From Staphylococcus marylandisciuri (GTDB lineage Bacteria; Bacillota; Bacilli; Staphylococcales; Staphylococcaceae), in the NCBI RefSeq assembly GCF_025519785.1, contig NZ_JAOPKZ010000003.1, positions 1 to 64,000 of the forward strand: a stretch of DNA of 64,000 bases, given 5' to 3'. This document shows, in pieces, positions 18,700 to 27,477 of this stretch (the first letter of the stretch is position 1; every line of letters starts with the position of its first letter). A program made the position numbers and the translations under genes. Under the pieces are notes generated by a model. That model did no database searches. It worked only from the letters and a program-made list of their open reading frames with translations, and was not told the DNA's origin.

Positions 18700-20068
18700 A
18701 CAATATTTTGGCTTTGACAGTTTTAAAGAGGGACAACAAGAAGTTATTGAGCGTGTGCTTAATAATGAAGATACGTTAGGAATCCTACCAACTGGCAGTG
18801 GAAAAAGCTTGTGTTATCAACTGCCTACTTATATTAATGAGAAAGCAACCTTAATCATCTCTCCCTTGATTTCTCTAATGGATGATCAAGTTGCTCAGCT
18901 CAAGGCTAACGGCGAATACCGTGTGAGTTATATACATTCAGGGATGGACGAGAAAGAAAGATATTACAATATAAAAGCGCTGAAAAGTAGTCGCTTTATT
19001 TTCTTAAGCCCTGAATTTATACTGCAACCTAATAATATTAAATTGATACAACATTTAAACTTCGGTCTCATCGTATTAGATGAAGCCCATTGTTTAACAG
19101 AATGGGGGTATGATTTCCGCCCTCATTATGCTTTGGTTGGCAAGATTACTAAACATTTTAATAACACGACAATACTTGCCTTAACAGCGACCGCACCACC
19201 AACTCTAGAGCATGATTTAAATTATATCCTGTCGACTCAATTTTCTCTTGTGCGTACGAGCATGAATCGTCCAAATATTAGTCTATCTCATAAAAACTTA
19301 GCTAGCGATGAAGAGAAGATTGATTGGTTACTCAAGTTTATCGAACGTTCTGGCTCTACAATCATTTATGTTTCAAGTAAGAAAAAATGTTATGAATTAG
19401 CTAAATCTATATATCAAAAAGGGTACTTAACTGGTATCTATCATGGTGATATGAGTTATCAAGAACGGCAAACGGTTCAAGAACAATTTATCAATAATAC
19501 TATCTCAATTATAGTCGCAACTAGTGCATTTGGCATGGGCGTGAATAAACCCGATGTACGTACTATCATACATTTTCATTTACCTACTAGTCCTTCAAAT
19601 TATCTTCAAGAGATAGGAAGAGCAGGAAGAGATGGTAAATATAGTCAAGCTATCAGTTTATATCAACCCGATGATACTTCTTTACTAGAAACTCTGTTGT
19701 TCACGGATGCTATTAAGGAAGAAGATATTAAACTATATAAATATGGTCAACTGCTTGATGAGTATAAACTTAATATTTTAGATACGCTCTCAAGCCACTA
19801 TCGCCTAGATCAACTTGTTTCTATTTTTAAACAAGCATATCTCAGAAAAAAAGAGGGGTTTCATCGTATTCTAGGTTATAAAGATTTAACTACGTGTCGT
19901 CGCGTTTATCTGCTCAATTACTTTAATGAAGGGCTTGAAGAAGAATTTTCACGTTGTTGTGATAACGATTCTGAACTGCCTTCATTGAAAATAACTAATA
20001 AAAAGAAGGTCAAGCGAAAACAAAATTATAAAGAAAAACTCGAACAGCTTTTTAATACTAACAAATAA
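18680..20068 (+). CDS. recQ: RecQ-family ATP-dependent DNA helicase
   Basis: A 3'-5' superfamily 2 helicase. At 462 residues it is shorter than the 600-residue enterobacterial form: it has both RecA-like domains (Walker A PTGSGKS at 37-43; DEAH with the RecQ-specific 'LTEWGYDFRPHY') and part of the RecQ-Ct region but no HRDC domain. The zinc site looks incomplete: 'CRR' is there, but the CGNCDNC-type triplet is replaced by 'SRCCDND'. The GTG start has GAGGGG upstream and overlaps ypbB by 20 bases. Confidence 0.93.
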   Translation: MLHRALKQYFGFDSFKEGQQEVIERVLNNEDTLGILPTGSGKSLCYQLPTYINEKATLIISPLISLMDDQVAQLKANGEYRVSYIHSGMDEKERYYNIKALKSSRFIFLSPEFILQPNNIKLIQHLNFGLIVLDEAHCLTEWGYDFRPHYALVGKITKHFNNTTILALTATAPPTLEHDLNYILSTQFSLVRTSMNRPNISLSHKNLASDEEKIDWLLKFIERSGSTIIYVSSKKKCYELAKSIYQKGYLTGIYHGDMSYQERQTVQEQFINNTISIIVATSAFGMGVNKPDVRTIIHFHLPTSPSNYLQEIGRAGRDGKYSQAISLYQPDDTSLLETLLFTDAIKEEDIKLYKYGQLLDEYKLNILDTLSSHYRLDQLVSIFKQAYLRKKEGFHRILGYKDLTTCRRVYLLNYFNEGLEEEFSRCCDNDSELPSLKITNKKKVKRKQNYKEKLEQLFNTNK

Positions 20069-20199
20069 CTTTCTTATTAGCTCAAAGAAGGCTATAATAC
20101 TAAAGATGTTGATATTTTTTATTAAAATACACATACATACTAAAAGTAAGGGTATAGTGTATAAATAAGAATGAAATACCTAGAGAAAGGATGATTAAT

Positions 20200-21528
20200 G
20201 TGTCCAACAACTTTAGAGACGAATTCGAGAAGAATCGTCAGTCTATAGACACGGATAAACATCAAGATGATCTTAATGATCAAGTGGAAGATCACAAAAA
20301 TGATGTGACAGATCATGCTGATGAACAATTCCCACCAAGAAATGCTCAACGTCGTCAACGTCGTCGAGATAAAGCAACGAATCAAAATGATTCTGATCGC
20401 GTTCATCAACAAGATGATAAGGTCTCAAAAAAAGAAGTTACAGATAATGAAACACACCCTCAAGAAAGTAAGCATGGGTCAAATGATCAAAGTGAAGTCG
20501 GCACAGAATCTTCTAAAGAAAGAAGAGATGCTAACCAACTTACAGATGATAACAGATTAACTCAAGATGAAAAGAATAAACGTCAGAGAAATGATTCAAA
20601 CGCGGATAAGAAAGGTGCTGCTGTAGCAGGTGGAACTGCAGCTGCTGGGGCAGGTGCTGCCGGGGTTAAAAAGCACCAAGACCATGAAAAGGATGCAGCA
20701 CATGCGAATGAGGAGAAAGAGAAGAAATCTCCTAATGATAAAAGTCATACAGGTAAAAAAGCTGCCGGTGCAGCAGGAGTAGGCGCTGCCGGAGCTGCTG
20801 GTGTTTCAAAGGCAGCAAACAATCACGGTGGAAATGGTAACCGCGACCATCAACATAATCGACAAGAACATCGCAATGAAGATAATAAGGGTAAGAAAAA
20901 AGGATTATTAGGTATACTACTACCGATAATAGCAGCTATCCTTATTTTAGGCGCTTTGGCTATCTTTGGTGGCATGGCTTTAAACCATCATGATCACAAT
21001 AAAAATAATAATGATAATAAAACAGCTAGTCATGAAAGTCACAAATCCGATAAAGATAAAAAGTCTAATGATGATAAGTCTGATGACAAAGATGATAAAG
21101 ATAAAGCAGCTGCAGATAAAGACGACTCTAAGAGCGATAAAGCAAAATCTGATAAAGATAACAATAGCAGTGCAGATGATTCAAACAATAATAGCGCTGA
21201 TGACAATCAAGCGAAGACTGATGCCCAAAATAATAATCAACAAAATAACCAAGCAACTGCTAACAGCAACACAGGTCAGTCTAATCAAGCTTCACAAAAT
21301 AATGGTCAACAAAACAGTGGTCAACAAAATAACCAAGCTCAAAGTAATAACCAACCATCAACCGGTAATGGCCAACAAACCCACGTTGTCCACGGACAGA
21401 ATTTATACCGCATAGCTATTCAGTACTATGGTAGTGGCTCACCTGAAAACGTTGAAAAGATACGTAAAGCAAACAATATTCAAGGAAACAACATTCACAA
21501 TGGTCAACGTTTAGTCATACCACAATAA
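20200..21528 (+). CDS. ebpS: Elastin-binding protein EbpS
   Basis: Surface-exposed membrane protein with a C-terminal LysM domain. From the GTG start the 442 residues are: a very hydrophilic, Asp/Asn/Lys/Gln-rich N-terminal region (1-234) containing two Ala/Gly-rich stretches (139-155 and 187-206), one membrane helix (235-261), a second low-complexity D/N/Q/S-rich region (262-390), and a LysM domain (394-442). No signal peptide precedes the membrane helix. An in-frame ATG nine bases earlier lies directly on the AGG ribosome site and is unlikely. The N-terminal opening matches S. aureus EbpS, where it carries the elastin-binding activity; the Ala/Gly segments vary. Confidence 0.94.
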   Translation: MSNNFRDEFEKNRQSIDTDKHQDDLNDQVEDHKNDVTDHADEQFPPRNAQRRQRRRDKATNQNDSDRVHQQDDKVSKKEVTDNETHPQESKHGSNDQSEVGTESSKERRDANQLTDDNRLTQDEKNKRQRNDSNADKKGAAVAGGTAAAGAGAAGVKKHQDHEKDAAHANEEKEKKSPNDKSHTGKKAAGAAGVGAAGAAGVSKAANNHGGNGNRDHQHNRQEHRNEDNKGKKKGLLGILLPIIAAILILGALAIFGGMALNHHDHNKNNNDNKTASHESHKSDKDKKSNDDKSDDKDDKDKAAADKDDSKSDKAKSDKDNNSSADDSNNNSADDNQAKTDAQNNNQQNNQATANSNTGQSNQASQNNGQQNSGQQNNQAQSNNQPSTGNGQQTHVVHGQNLYRIAIQYYGSGSPENVEKIRKANNIQGNNIHNGQRLVIPQ

Positions 21529-21562
21529 TACACTTTTGATTAAAATATAGTATTAATGAGAA

Positions 21563-21759
21563 AGAGAGCGGGACAGAAATCTAATTTGAATAAAAAAGAT
21601 TTCTGTCCCGCCCCGGCAAGGATGACTAGAATTGAAAAAAGCTTGATACAAGCGCATTTTCAAATCAGTCATCTACTGCCAACATGCTGAAAGAGGCTGG
21701 GATTTATATCCCAGCCTCTTTCTCTCTAGTCAAAGACCTTTATGTTCCAGCCTCTTTTT
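21563..21759 (+). repeat. Composite repeat unit A/B/C between ebpS and the protease
   Basis: One complete unit in plus orientation: block A (from GAGCGGGACAG at about 21565), block B, then the block C palindrome (GAGGCTGGGA ... TCCCAGCCTC, about 21692-21720) and a second partial GTTCCAGCCTC. It occupies the space between the convergent ebpS and protease genes and offers hairpins that could terminate both. Confidence 0.85.
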
Positions 21760-21774
21760 ATTGTCAATAACTTG

Positions 21775-23859
21775 TTATTTCTCTTGCTTACGTTTTCTTA
21801 AAAATAGTAAGCTACCAAGTAGTGCTGCGAATGTGGCAAATATACCTGGAGACATATTTTTTTCATGACCTGTTTCAGGTAATTTTTCGCTAGTGTTTGG
21901 TTTCGTAATTTCTGAAGCAGAAGAGGTTAAAGCAGTTCTAGCTTCTTGTGCGCGCACGTTCTTCAAACTAGGCTGTTGTAATTCAACAGTGGTTTGTTCT
22001 ACAGAAGGTTGAACATGATTAGCTTTATTACTATTTTGCGAATTAACTAGACTATTTTTTTCATTTTGAATTGAACCTTTACCATTCAATGAGCTACTAG
22101 ATTTACCTAACGTCTCGTTATGAATAGGTTTGCAGTCTTTATCAACAATTACTGCTGGGGTATGAGTTTGGATAACTTTAGAACTATCTATTGATGCTGG
22201 CAGCGCAGTCGTTGATTGACTTGGTTTAACTGGTGAAGAAATTATCGTTCCAATTGGTTGTGCTGGCTCATCTGTACCAGTTGGTTGCCCTGGTTGCGTT
22301 GGTTCCTCAGGCTCAGTCGGTTCCACTGGTTGCGTTGGCTTCTCTGGCTCAGTTGGTTCTACTGGTTGCGCTGGCTCCTCTGGCTCAGTTGGTTCCACTG
22401 GTTGTGCTGGTTCCTCTGGCTCAGTTGGTTCCACTGGTTGTGCTGGCTCCTTAGGCTCAGTTGGTTCCACTGGTTGCGTTGGCTCCTCTGGCTCAGTTGG
22501 TTCTACTGGTTGCGCTGGCTCCTCTGGCTCAGTTGGTTCCACTGGTTGCGCTGGCTCCTCTGGCTCAGTTGGTTCCACTGGTTGCGCTGGTTCCTCTGGC
22601 TCAGTCGGTTCCACTGGTTGCGCTGGCTCCTCTGGCTCAGTCGGTTCTACTGGTTGTGCTGGCTTCACTGGCTTAGATGGTTCCTCTGTAGTTTCAGTTG
22701 GTTTATTAATGATTGACATGATCCAATCGTACAATTCTGGAGTAATAGGTGTGCCCAAGGTACCATATTTATTTCCTCTCATACCATATGAGTGTACTGC
22801 GATAATTTCACCGGTATCTTCAAGAAATACAGGGCTTCCAGATTGTCCCGAATGGCCATACATAGAGTATTCAATATTACCATTTTTTTGTCGTTGTATG
22901 ATCGTTCCACTAACTCCATATTGGTCTATTGAGTCTACATTTTTATCCAGCGGGTAGCCTCGAGAGTAAACTTCTTTGCCAATCATATCATCTGAAAAAG
23001 CTTTAATTTTATTAGGTGGTATTCTCGTTATTGACACTTCTTCATCAGTGCTAGGATCGACCTCTATAATTCCAATATCGTACTTTAATAACGGGCTTTC
23101 TTTGTATTTATCTGGAACATACAAGTTCTTAATTTTAAACTGCCCAAATTGCTCATTACCTGCATGTTTACCTGGAACGACGTATCCGCCAGTCATATAG
23201 TCTCTAGGATAATTGTTATTATAAATTACATGCGCTGCAGTTAAAATGTAATTTTTACCTATAAGGGCTCCTGTTGCTTCACCGTGTTTAAGATTTTCAA
23301 TTGAACCTTTATACTTATCATTTTCGACATACACATAGACAGTATTATTATAAGCTTCGTAGTTCTCTAACTTTCTTCGCGTATCGATGAGCACACCATC
23401 TTCATCATAATTAGGGTCTTTTGAAGTATCATAGTCCACTGAATCTTCTTCGTTATAACCATATGCTCTGAAGCCCGTATAACCTGGAGAGTTAGAAAGG
23501 GACTTCTGTTGCGTTGATCTCTCAGTTTGATTTGTAACTTGGACAGAACTGTCAGTTTGACCACTAACTTCTACTGCTTTATCAGTACTTTCTGTGTGAG
23601 CTAAAGTATCTTCTTTCTGTGACTTATAGGAACTAGATTTATTAAGGTCTTTGTCGCTTGACTGATTAGTACTTAGTGAAGTGCCAGTATTCGTATTTTG
23701 ATCCTTTTCTACTTGATTTGAAACTAATTCTTTTTGTGGTGTCACGGAAGTAGTTTCACTAGCATGAGCTGATGAGGGTTGGGAGAAGAAGTACACACCG
23801 GCCACGATTATTGGCAATGTTACTACTCCCTTTCTGAGGTTAGTAAATTTTCTATTCAT
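21775..23859 (-). CDS. Wall-anchored V8-family serine protease with proline-rich repeat stalk
   Basis: 694 residues: signal peptide (1-33; cleavage likely after AHA), a low-complexity Thr/Ser/Gln-rich pro-region (34-125), a glutamyl-endopeptidase-like catalytic domain (about 165-385) with His210 (TAAH), Asp261 (YDIGI) and Ser340 (GQSGSP), a stalk of ten nearly identical 12-residue units (401-520) plus one degenerate unit, a second linker, and a sortase signal with LPETG at 660-664, a hydrophobic segment and a basic RKRKQEK tail. S. aureus V8 (SspA), S. epidermidis Esp and exfoliative toxins share the protease fold but, as I know them, are released and lack LPXTG. Glutamate specificity is inferred. 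It is an accessory gene between core ebpS and ypdA, with a Fur box at its promoter. Confidence 0.9.
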   Translation of the reverse strand: MNRKFTNLRKGVVTLPIIVAGVYFFSQPSSAHASETTSVTPQKELVSNQVEKDQNTNTGTSLSTNQSSDKDLNKSSSYKSQKEDTLAHTESTDKAVEVSGQTDSSVQVTNQTERSTQQKSLSNSPGYTGFRAYGYNEEDSVDYDTSKDPNYDEDGVLIDTRRKLENYEAYNNTVYVYVENDKYKGSIENLKHGEATGALIGKNYILTAAHVIYNNNYPRDYMTGGYVVPGKHAGNEQFGQFKIKNLYVPDKYKESPLLKYDIGIIEVDPSTDEEVSITRIPPNKIKAFSDDMIGKEVYSRGYPLDKNVDSIDQYGVSGTIIQRQKNGNIEYSMYGHSGQSGSPVFLEDTGEIIAVHSYGMRGNKYGTLGTPITPELYDWIMSIINKPTETTEEPSKPVKPAQPVEPTEPEEPAQPVEPTEPEEPAQPVEPTEPEEPAQPVEPTEPEEPAQPVEPTEPEEPTQPVEPTEPKEPAQPVEPTEPEEPAQPVEPTEPEEPAQPVEPTEPEKPTQPVEPTEPEEPTQPGQPTGTDEPAQPIGTIISSPVKPSQSTTALPASIDSSKVIQTHTPAVIVDKDCKPIHNETLGKSSSSLNGKGSIQNEKNSLVNSQNSNKANHVQPSVEQTTVELQQPSLKNVRAQEARTALTSSASEITKPNTSEKLPETGHEKNMSPGIFATFAALLGSLLFLRKRKQEK
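22300..22659 (-). repeat. 36-bp tandem repeats, ten copies, inside the protease gene
   Basis: Ten head-to-tail 36-base units encode the 12-residue PAQPVEPTEPEE-type repeat (residues 401-520). They differ mainly by silent changes and by Ala/Thr and Glu/Lys swaps at fixed places. A degenerate eleventh unit follows (residues 521-532). Because the period is a multiple of three, gain or loss of units would change stalk length without a frameshift. Confidence 0.95.
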
Positions 23860-23891
23860 ATGAAATTCTTCCTTTCTTAGTTGTTAAAATA

Positions 23892-23920
23892 AATATACCT
23901 AATAAAGTCGACGAGCACAA
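23892..23920 (-). promoter_or_regulatory. Promoter of the surface protease gene
   Basis: Read on the minus strand: -35 TTGTGC (23920-23915) and -10 TATATT (23897-23892) with a 17-base spacer, 33 bases before the start codon, followed by a good AAGAAAGGAAG ribosome site. The -35 is only a partial match. Confidence 0.55.
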
Positions 23921-23928
23921 GATGAAAA

Positions 23929-23943
23929 TGATAATTATTATCA
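23929..23943. promoter_or_regulatory. Fur box, perfect 7-1-7 match
   Basis: The sequence TGATAATTATTATCA is an exact match to the 7-1-7 Fur operator TGATAATnATTATCA. It lies 70 bases upstream of the protease start, just beyond the proposed -35, and 131 bases from ypdA. Binding there by Fur would be expected to block the protease promoter when iron is plentiful. Effect on ypdA is less likely because the ypdA promoter is about 70 bases away. Confidence 0.85.
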
Positions 23944-24014
23944 ATTAATTTTCAGATCTATCACCTTGATATGAAATTCAGGTCCTAATAGAGGGGGGAT
24001 TCAGTATTAATTAT

Positions 24015-24042
24015 TTGGTTTTAAAATTTCTATTGGTATAAT
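24015..24042 (+). promoter_or_regulatory. Promoter of ypdA
   Basis: -35 TTGGTT (24015-24020) and consensus -10 TATAAT (24037-24042) with a 16-base spacer, about 31 bases before the ypdA start. A GAAGGAGGG ribosome site follows. Confidence 0.65.
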
Positions 24043-24073
24043 ATATGAGTGGTAAGAAGGAGGGCATACTGTT

Positions 24074-25060
24074 ATGAAAACAGTTGAAAGTATTATTATA
24101 GGCGGCGGCCCGTGCGGTCTTAGCGCTGCTATTGAACAAAAGAAGAAAGGGATAGATACTTTAGTCATAGAGAAGGGTAATGTAGTAGAAGCTATCTATA
24201 ATTATCCAACTCATCAAACATTCTTCTCCTCAAGTGATAAATTAAGCATTGGCGATATACCGTTTATCGTTGAAGAAAGTAAACCTAGAAGAAATCAAGC
24301 ACTCGTCTATTATCGTGAAGTAGTTAAACATCATCAACTGCGCATCAATCCATTTGAAGAAGTGCTTAAAGTAAATAAGGTGGATAATCGCTTCACAATA
24401 ACAACGACGAAAGGTGTATATCAATCTAGATTTTTAACTGTTGCAACAGGATATTATGGTCAGCATAATACACTAGAGGTCGAGGGGGCTACATTACCTA
24501 AAGTCTCTCATTACTTCAAAGAAGCTCATCCTTATTTTGGCCAAGATGTAGTGATTATTGGTGGCAAAAACTCAGCTGTTGACGCCGCTCTCGAATTGGA
24601 GAAAGCCGGAGCGAATGTCACAGTTCTTTATCGTGGTTCAAATTATCCTAGTGCAATTAAACCTTGGATATTACCTAATTTTGAGTCACTAGTCAGACAT
24701 GAAAAGATTTCAATGCAATTTAATGCTAACGTGACTAAAATTACTGAAGACACTGTAGAATATGAACAATATGGGGAAACACATGTTATACCTAATAACC
24801 ATGTCTTTGCTATGATCGGTTATCATCCAGATTATGATTTTCTAAAATCAATAGGTATTAAAATCAACACAAACGAATATGGATCAGCACCAGTGTATAA
24901 TAGAGAAACTTATGAAACGAATGTTGAAAATTGTTTCATTGCAGGGGTGATCGCCGCTGGGAACGACGCCAATACAATATTTATTGAAAATGGTAAATAT
25001 CACGGAGGTATTATTACGCAAAGTATATTATCTAAGAAGCAGACACCTTTAGAATCATAA
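24074..25060 (+). CDS. ypdA: Bacillithiol disulfide reductase YpdA
   Basis: FAD-dependent NADPH oxidoreductase that reduces oxidised bacillithiol, the low-molecular-weight thiol of staphylococci. The 328 residues open with the FAD-binding GGGPCGLSAA motif (8-17) and have a second Rossmann motif for NADPH ('IGGKNSAVDAA', about 163-173). The CxxC of thioredoxin reductases is absent, as in YpdA; the lone Cys12 of the first motif is the residue implicated in catalysis. The partner pathway gene bshA is at 44.4 kb. ATG follows a strong GAAGGAGGG site. Confidence 0.94.
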   Translation: MKTVESIIIGGGPCGLSAAIEQKKKGIDTLVIEKGNVVEAIYNYPTHQTFFSSSDKLSIGDIPFIVEESKPRRNQALVYYREVVKHHQLRINPFEEVLKVNKVDNRFTITTTKGVYQSRFLTVATGYYGQHNTLEVEGATLPKVSHYFKEAHPYFGQDVVIIGGKNSAVDAALELEKAGANVTVLYRGSNYPSAIKPWILPNFESLVRHEKISMQFNANVTKITEDTVEYEQYGETHVIPNNHVFAMIGYHPDYDFLKSIGIKINTNEYGSAPVYNRETYETNVENCFIAGVIAAGNDANTIFIENGKYHGGIITQSILSKKQTPLES

Positions 25061-25094
25061 TTGGAATCGTATAAAACGATAAAAGCTAGAAGTG

Positions 25095-25349
25095 AAGAGG
25101 TCGGGGCAAAAGCGTTTAAGATTTGAGCAGGGGGCCCCAACAAAGAGAAACTGGTAAACCAGTTTCAACAAGCACTGCGAGTTGGGGTGGGGCCCCAACA
25201 CAGAGAAACTGGTAAATCAGTTTCAACAAGCACTGCGAGTTGGGGCGGCCTTATAAAAGCGAAGCCGTTCAATATGAAGTACAGAATAAGAAGAAAGGGA
25301 GCGGGACAGAAATCTAATTTGAATAAAAAGTTTTCTGTCCCGCTCCCTT
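25095..25349 (+). repeat. Two STAR-like units and a block A hairpin
   Basis: GTCGGGGCAAAAGCG segment, STAR-like cores at 25131-25138 and 25189-25196 (58-base period, with TGGTAAACCAG/TGGTAAATCAG spacers), then an unrelated 45-base stretch and an isolated block A hairpin (25297-25347) with one mismatch (AAAAAGTTTTCTG for the usual AGATTTCTG). It fills the gap between convergent ypdA and ansA. Confidence 0.85.
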
Positions 25350-25446
25350 ATGTTTAATATTATACTAACAACACTTGGAATTAAAGATAAAAACTATTCT
25401 TTACTCCAGTTAGTTTATATAGAGACTGGCTGTGCTAGAACAACTG

Positions 25447-26415
25447 TTAGGCGTTAAAGTATCTTCTCAATTCCTCATCACTGAGCTGATTGCTTAATCC
25501 CACTAAAAGTTTGAGCCGTGCTTTTGGTCCATTCAACCCATTAGAGAATACGACGCCTCTATCTAATAAATCAGCGCCGCCTCCTTCATAACTATACACA
25601 GGTCCAATAATACCATTAAATGAACGAGAAACTAGAATGATAGGAATATTTTGAGCCAAGCAAAAATCGAGTCCATCTAAGCAATCTGGGGGCAAATTAC
25701 CTTGCCCTAGCGCTTCAATAATGATCCCATCTACTTTCTTTTCTCCGTAATAATTTAAAATGTCACTTTGCATTCCCATATGAGCCTTAATTAAAGGAAC
25801 AGTCAGCGTACTATCAACTTCAGGTAAGACTATTTGAGAATTGGGCCGGTGATGAAATAAGACATCGGCTTTAGTTAAAATAGCGAGAGGCCCATGATTT
25901 GGGCTTTGGAACGTGTTCGTATTAGATGTATGGGTTTTGGTTACATTTCTTGCAGTATGTACTTCATCGTTAAAGACTACCATAACGCCTTTGTCTTTAG
26001 CTTCCTCACAAGTGGATACCCTGATCGCACTAATGTAATTATAGAGACCATCCGAGCCGATTTCATTTGATGAACGCATAGCACCAGTTATTGTTATAGG
26101 ATTGCTTATATCGATGATAAGATCGAGTAAAAAAGCTGTTTCTTCAAGTGTATCAGTTCCATGAGTTATAACGTACCCACTATATTCTCCACTATCTTCA
26201 GCATCTTGGATAATATCGCGTAACTGTATAACGTGTGCTAAAGACATATGCGGCGAAGGCACATTAAACGGGATTATTTCTTTTATGTGAGCATAATTTT
26301 TAATGATATCTTGATGAGATGCAATTGGATTAGAATTAGTCGTTGACACGTGTTGAGTTTCATCTTGCGACATACTAATCGTGCCACCAGTGTGTATCAC
26401 TAGGAGTTTCTCCAT
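25447..26415 (-). CDS. ansA: Asparaginase, cytosolic type
   Basis: Hydrolyses L-asparagine to aspartate and ammonia. 322 residues without signal peptide, so the cytosolic type I enzyme. Both catalytic threonine motifs are present: HTGGTIS at 8-14 and HGTDT at 85-89. Its ATG has AGGAGG (AGGAGGAATG) unusually close to the start. It is divergent from cmk across 79 bases. Confidence 0.94.
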   Translation of the reverse strand: MEKLLVIHTGGTISMSQDETQHVSTTNSNPIASHQDIIKNYAHIKEIIPFNVPSPHMSLAHVIQLRDIIQDAEDSGEYSGYVITHGTDTLEETAFLLDLIIDISNPITITGAMRSSNEIGSDGLYNYISAIRVSTCEEAKDKGVMVVFNDEVHTARNVTKTHTSNTNTFQSPNHGPLAILTKADVLFHHRPNSQIVLPEVDSTLTVPLIKAHMGMQSDILNYYGEKKVDGIIIEALGQGNLPPDCLDGLDFCLAQNIPIILVSRSFNGIIGPVYSYEGGGADLLDRGVVFSNGLNGPKARLKLLVGLSNQLSDEELRRYFNA

Positions 26416-26491
26416 TTACGCATTCCTCCTGTAAATCAATTACCTTCCTATGATAGAATAATAATTAAATTTCCACAAGAAAGGGATATGA

Positions 26492-27154
<663 letters not shown>

Positions 27155-27477
27155 TGATACGTAAAAACTTAATTCTCAAACTCTAGATATTTCTTCTCTA
27201 AAATTTATATTAACTAGTCAAATTAGTGTCTTAATTCTTATATAAGTTTATTAAAAGATTAAGCCGAACTGACGTTTAAATACCTCACCGGGTTGGGTAT
27301 AGGTTACAGGAAGAAGTGTGAAAAGAACAATATATTAATTAAAGAAGTACGAAGAAGCACACACTTTAAAATAATACAGGCGCTATAATAGGGACCACTC
27401 TTTAAAGTGGTATTCCTTGACAATTCTGTCTAATTATAAGATGTTATAATTATGTAGTGTTTAAGGAGGCAGACATG
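27155..27477 (+). promoter_or_regulatory. Intergenic region and leader of rpsA
   Basis: No gene. A consensus -10 TATAAT occurs at 27384-27389, followed by a small hairpin (ACCACT 27394-27399 with AGTGGT 27406-27411) and then a TTGACA at 27417-27422 and a second TATAAT at 27445-27450; the last two are 22 bases apart, too far for an ordinary promoter. The hairpin is not followed by a T-tract. Whether the leader serves S1 autoregulation cannot be told. Confidence 0.45.

Noticed and set aside
20315-21415. Ile/Met/Lys-rich frames inside ebpS
   Set aside because: Alternate-frame readings of the low-complexity Asp/Asn codons of ebpS; no start sites or family resemblance.
22233-22716. Long plus-strand open frames rich in Leu, Trp and Val opposite the protease stalk
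   Set aside because: They are complements of the 36-bp repeat; the low-complexity composition is a by-product of the P/E repeat on the other strand and there are no ribosome sites.
21775-23859. Protease as a classical secreted SspA
   Set aside because: The LPETG signal with hydrophobic helix and basic tail, absent from SspA, argues for wall anchoring.
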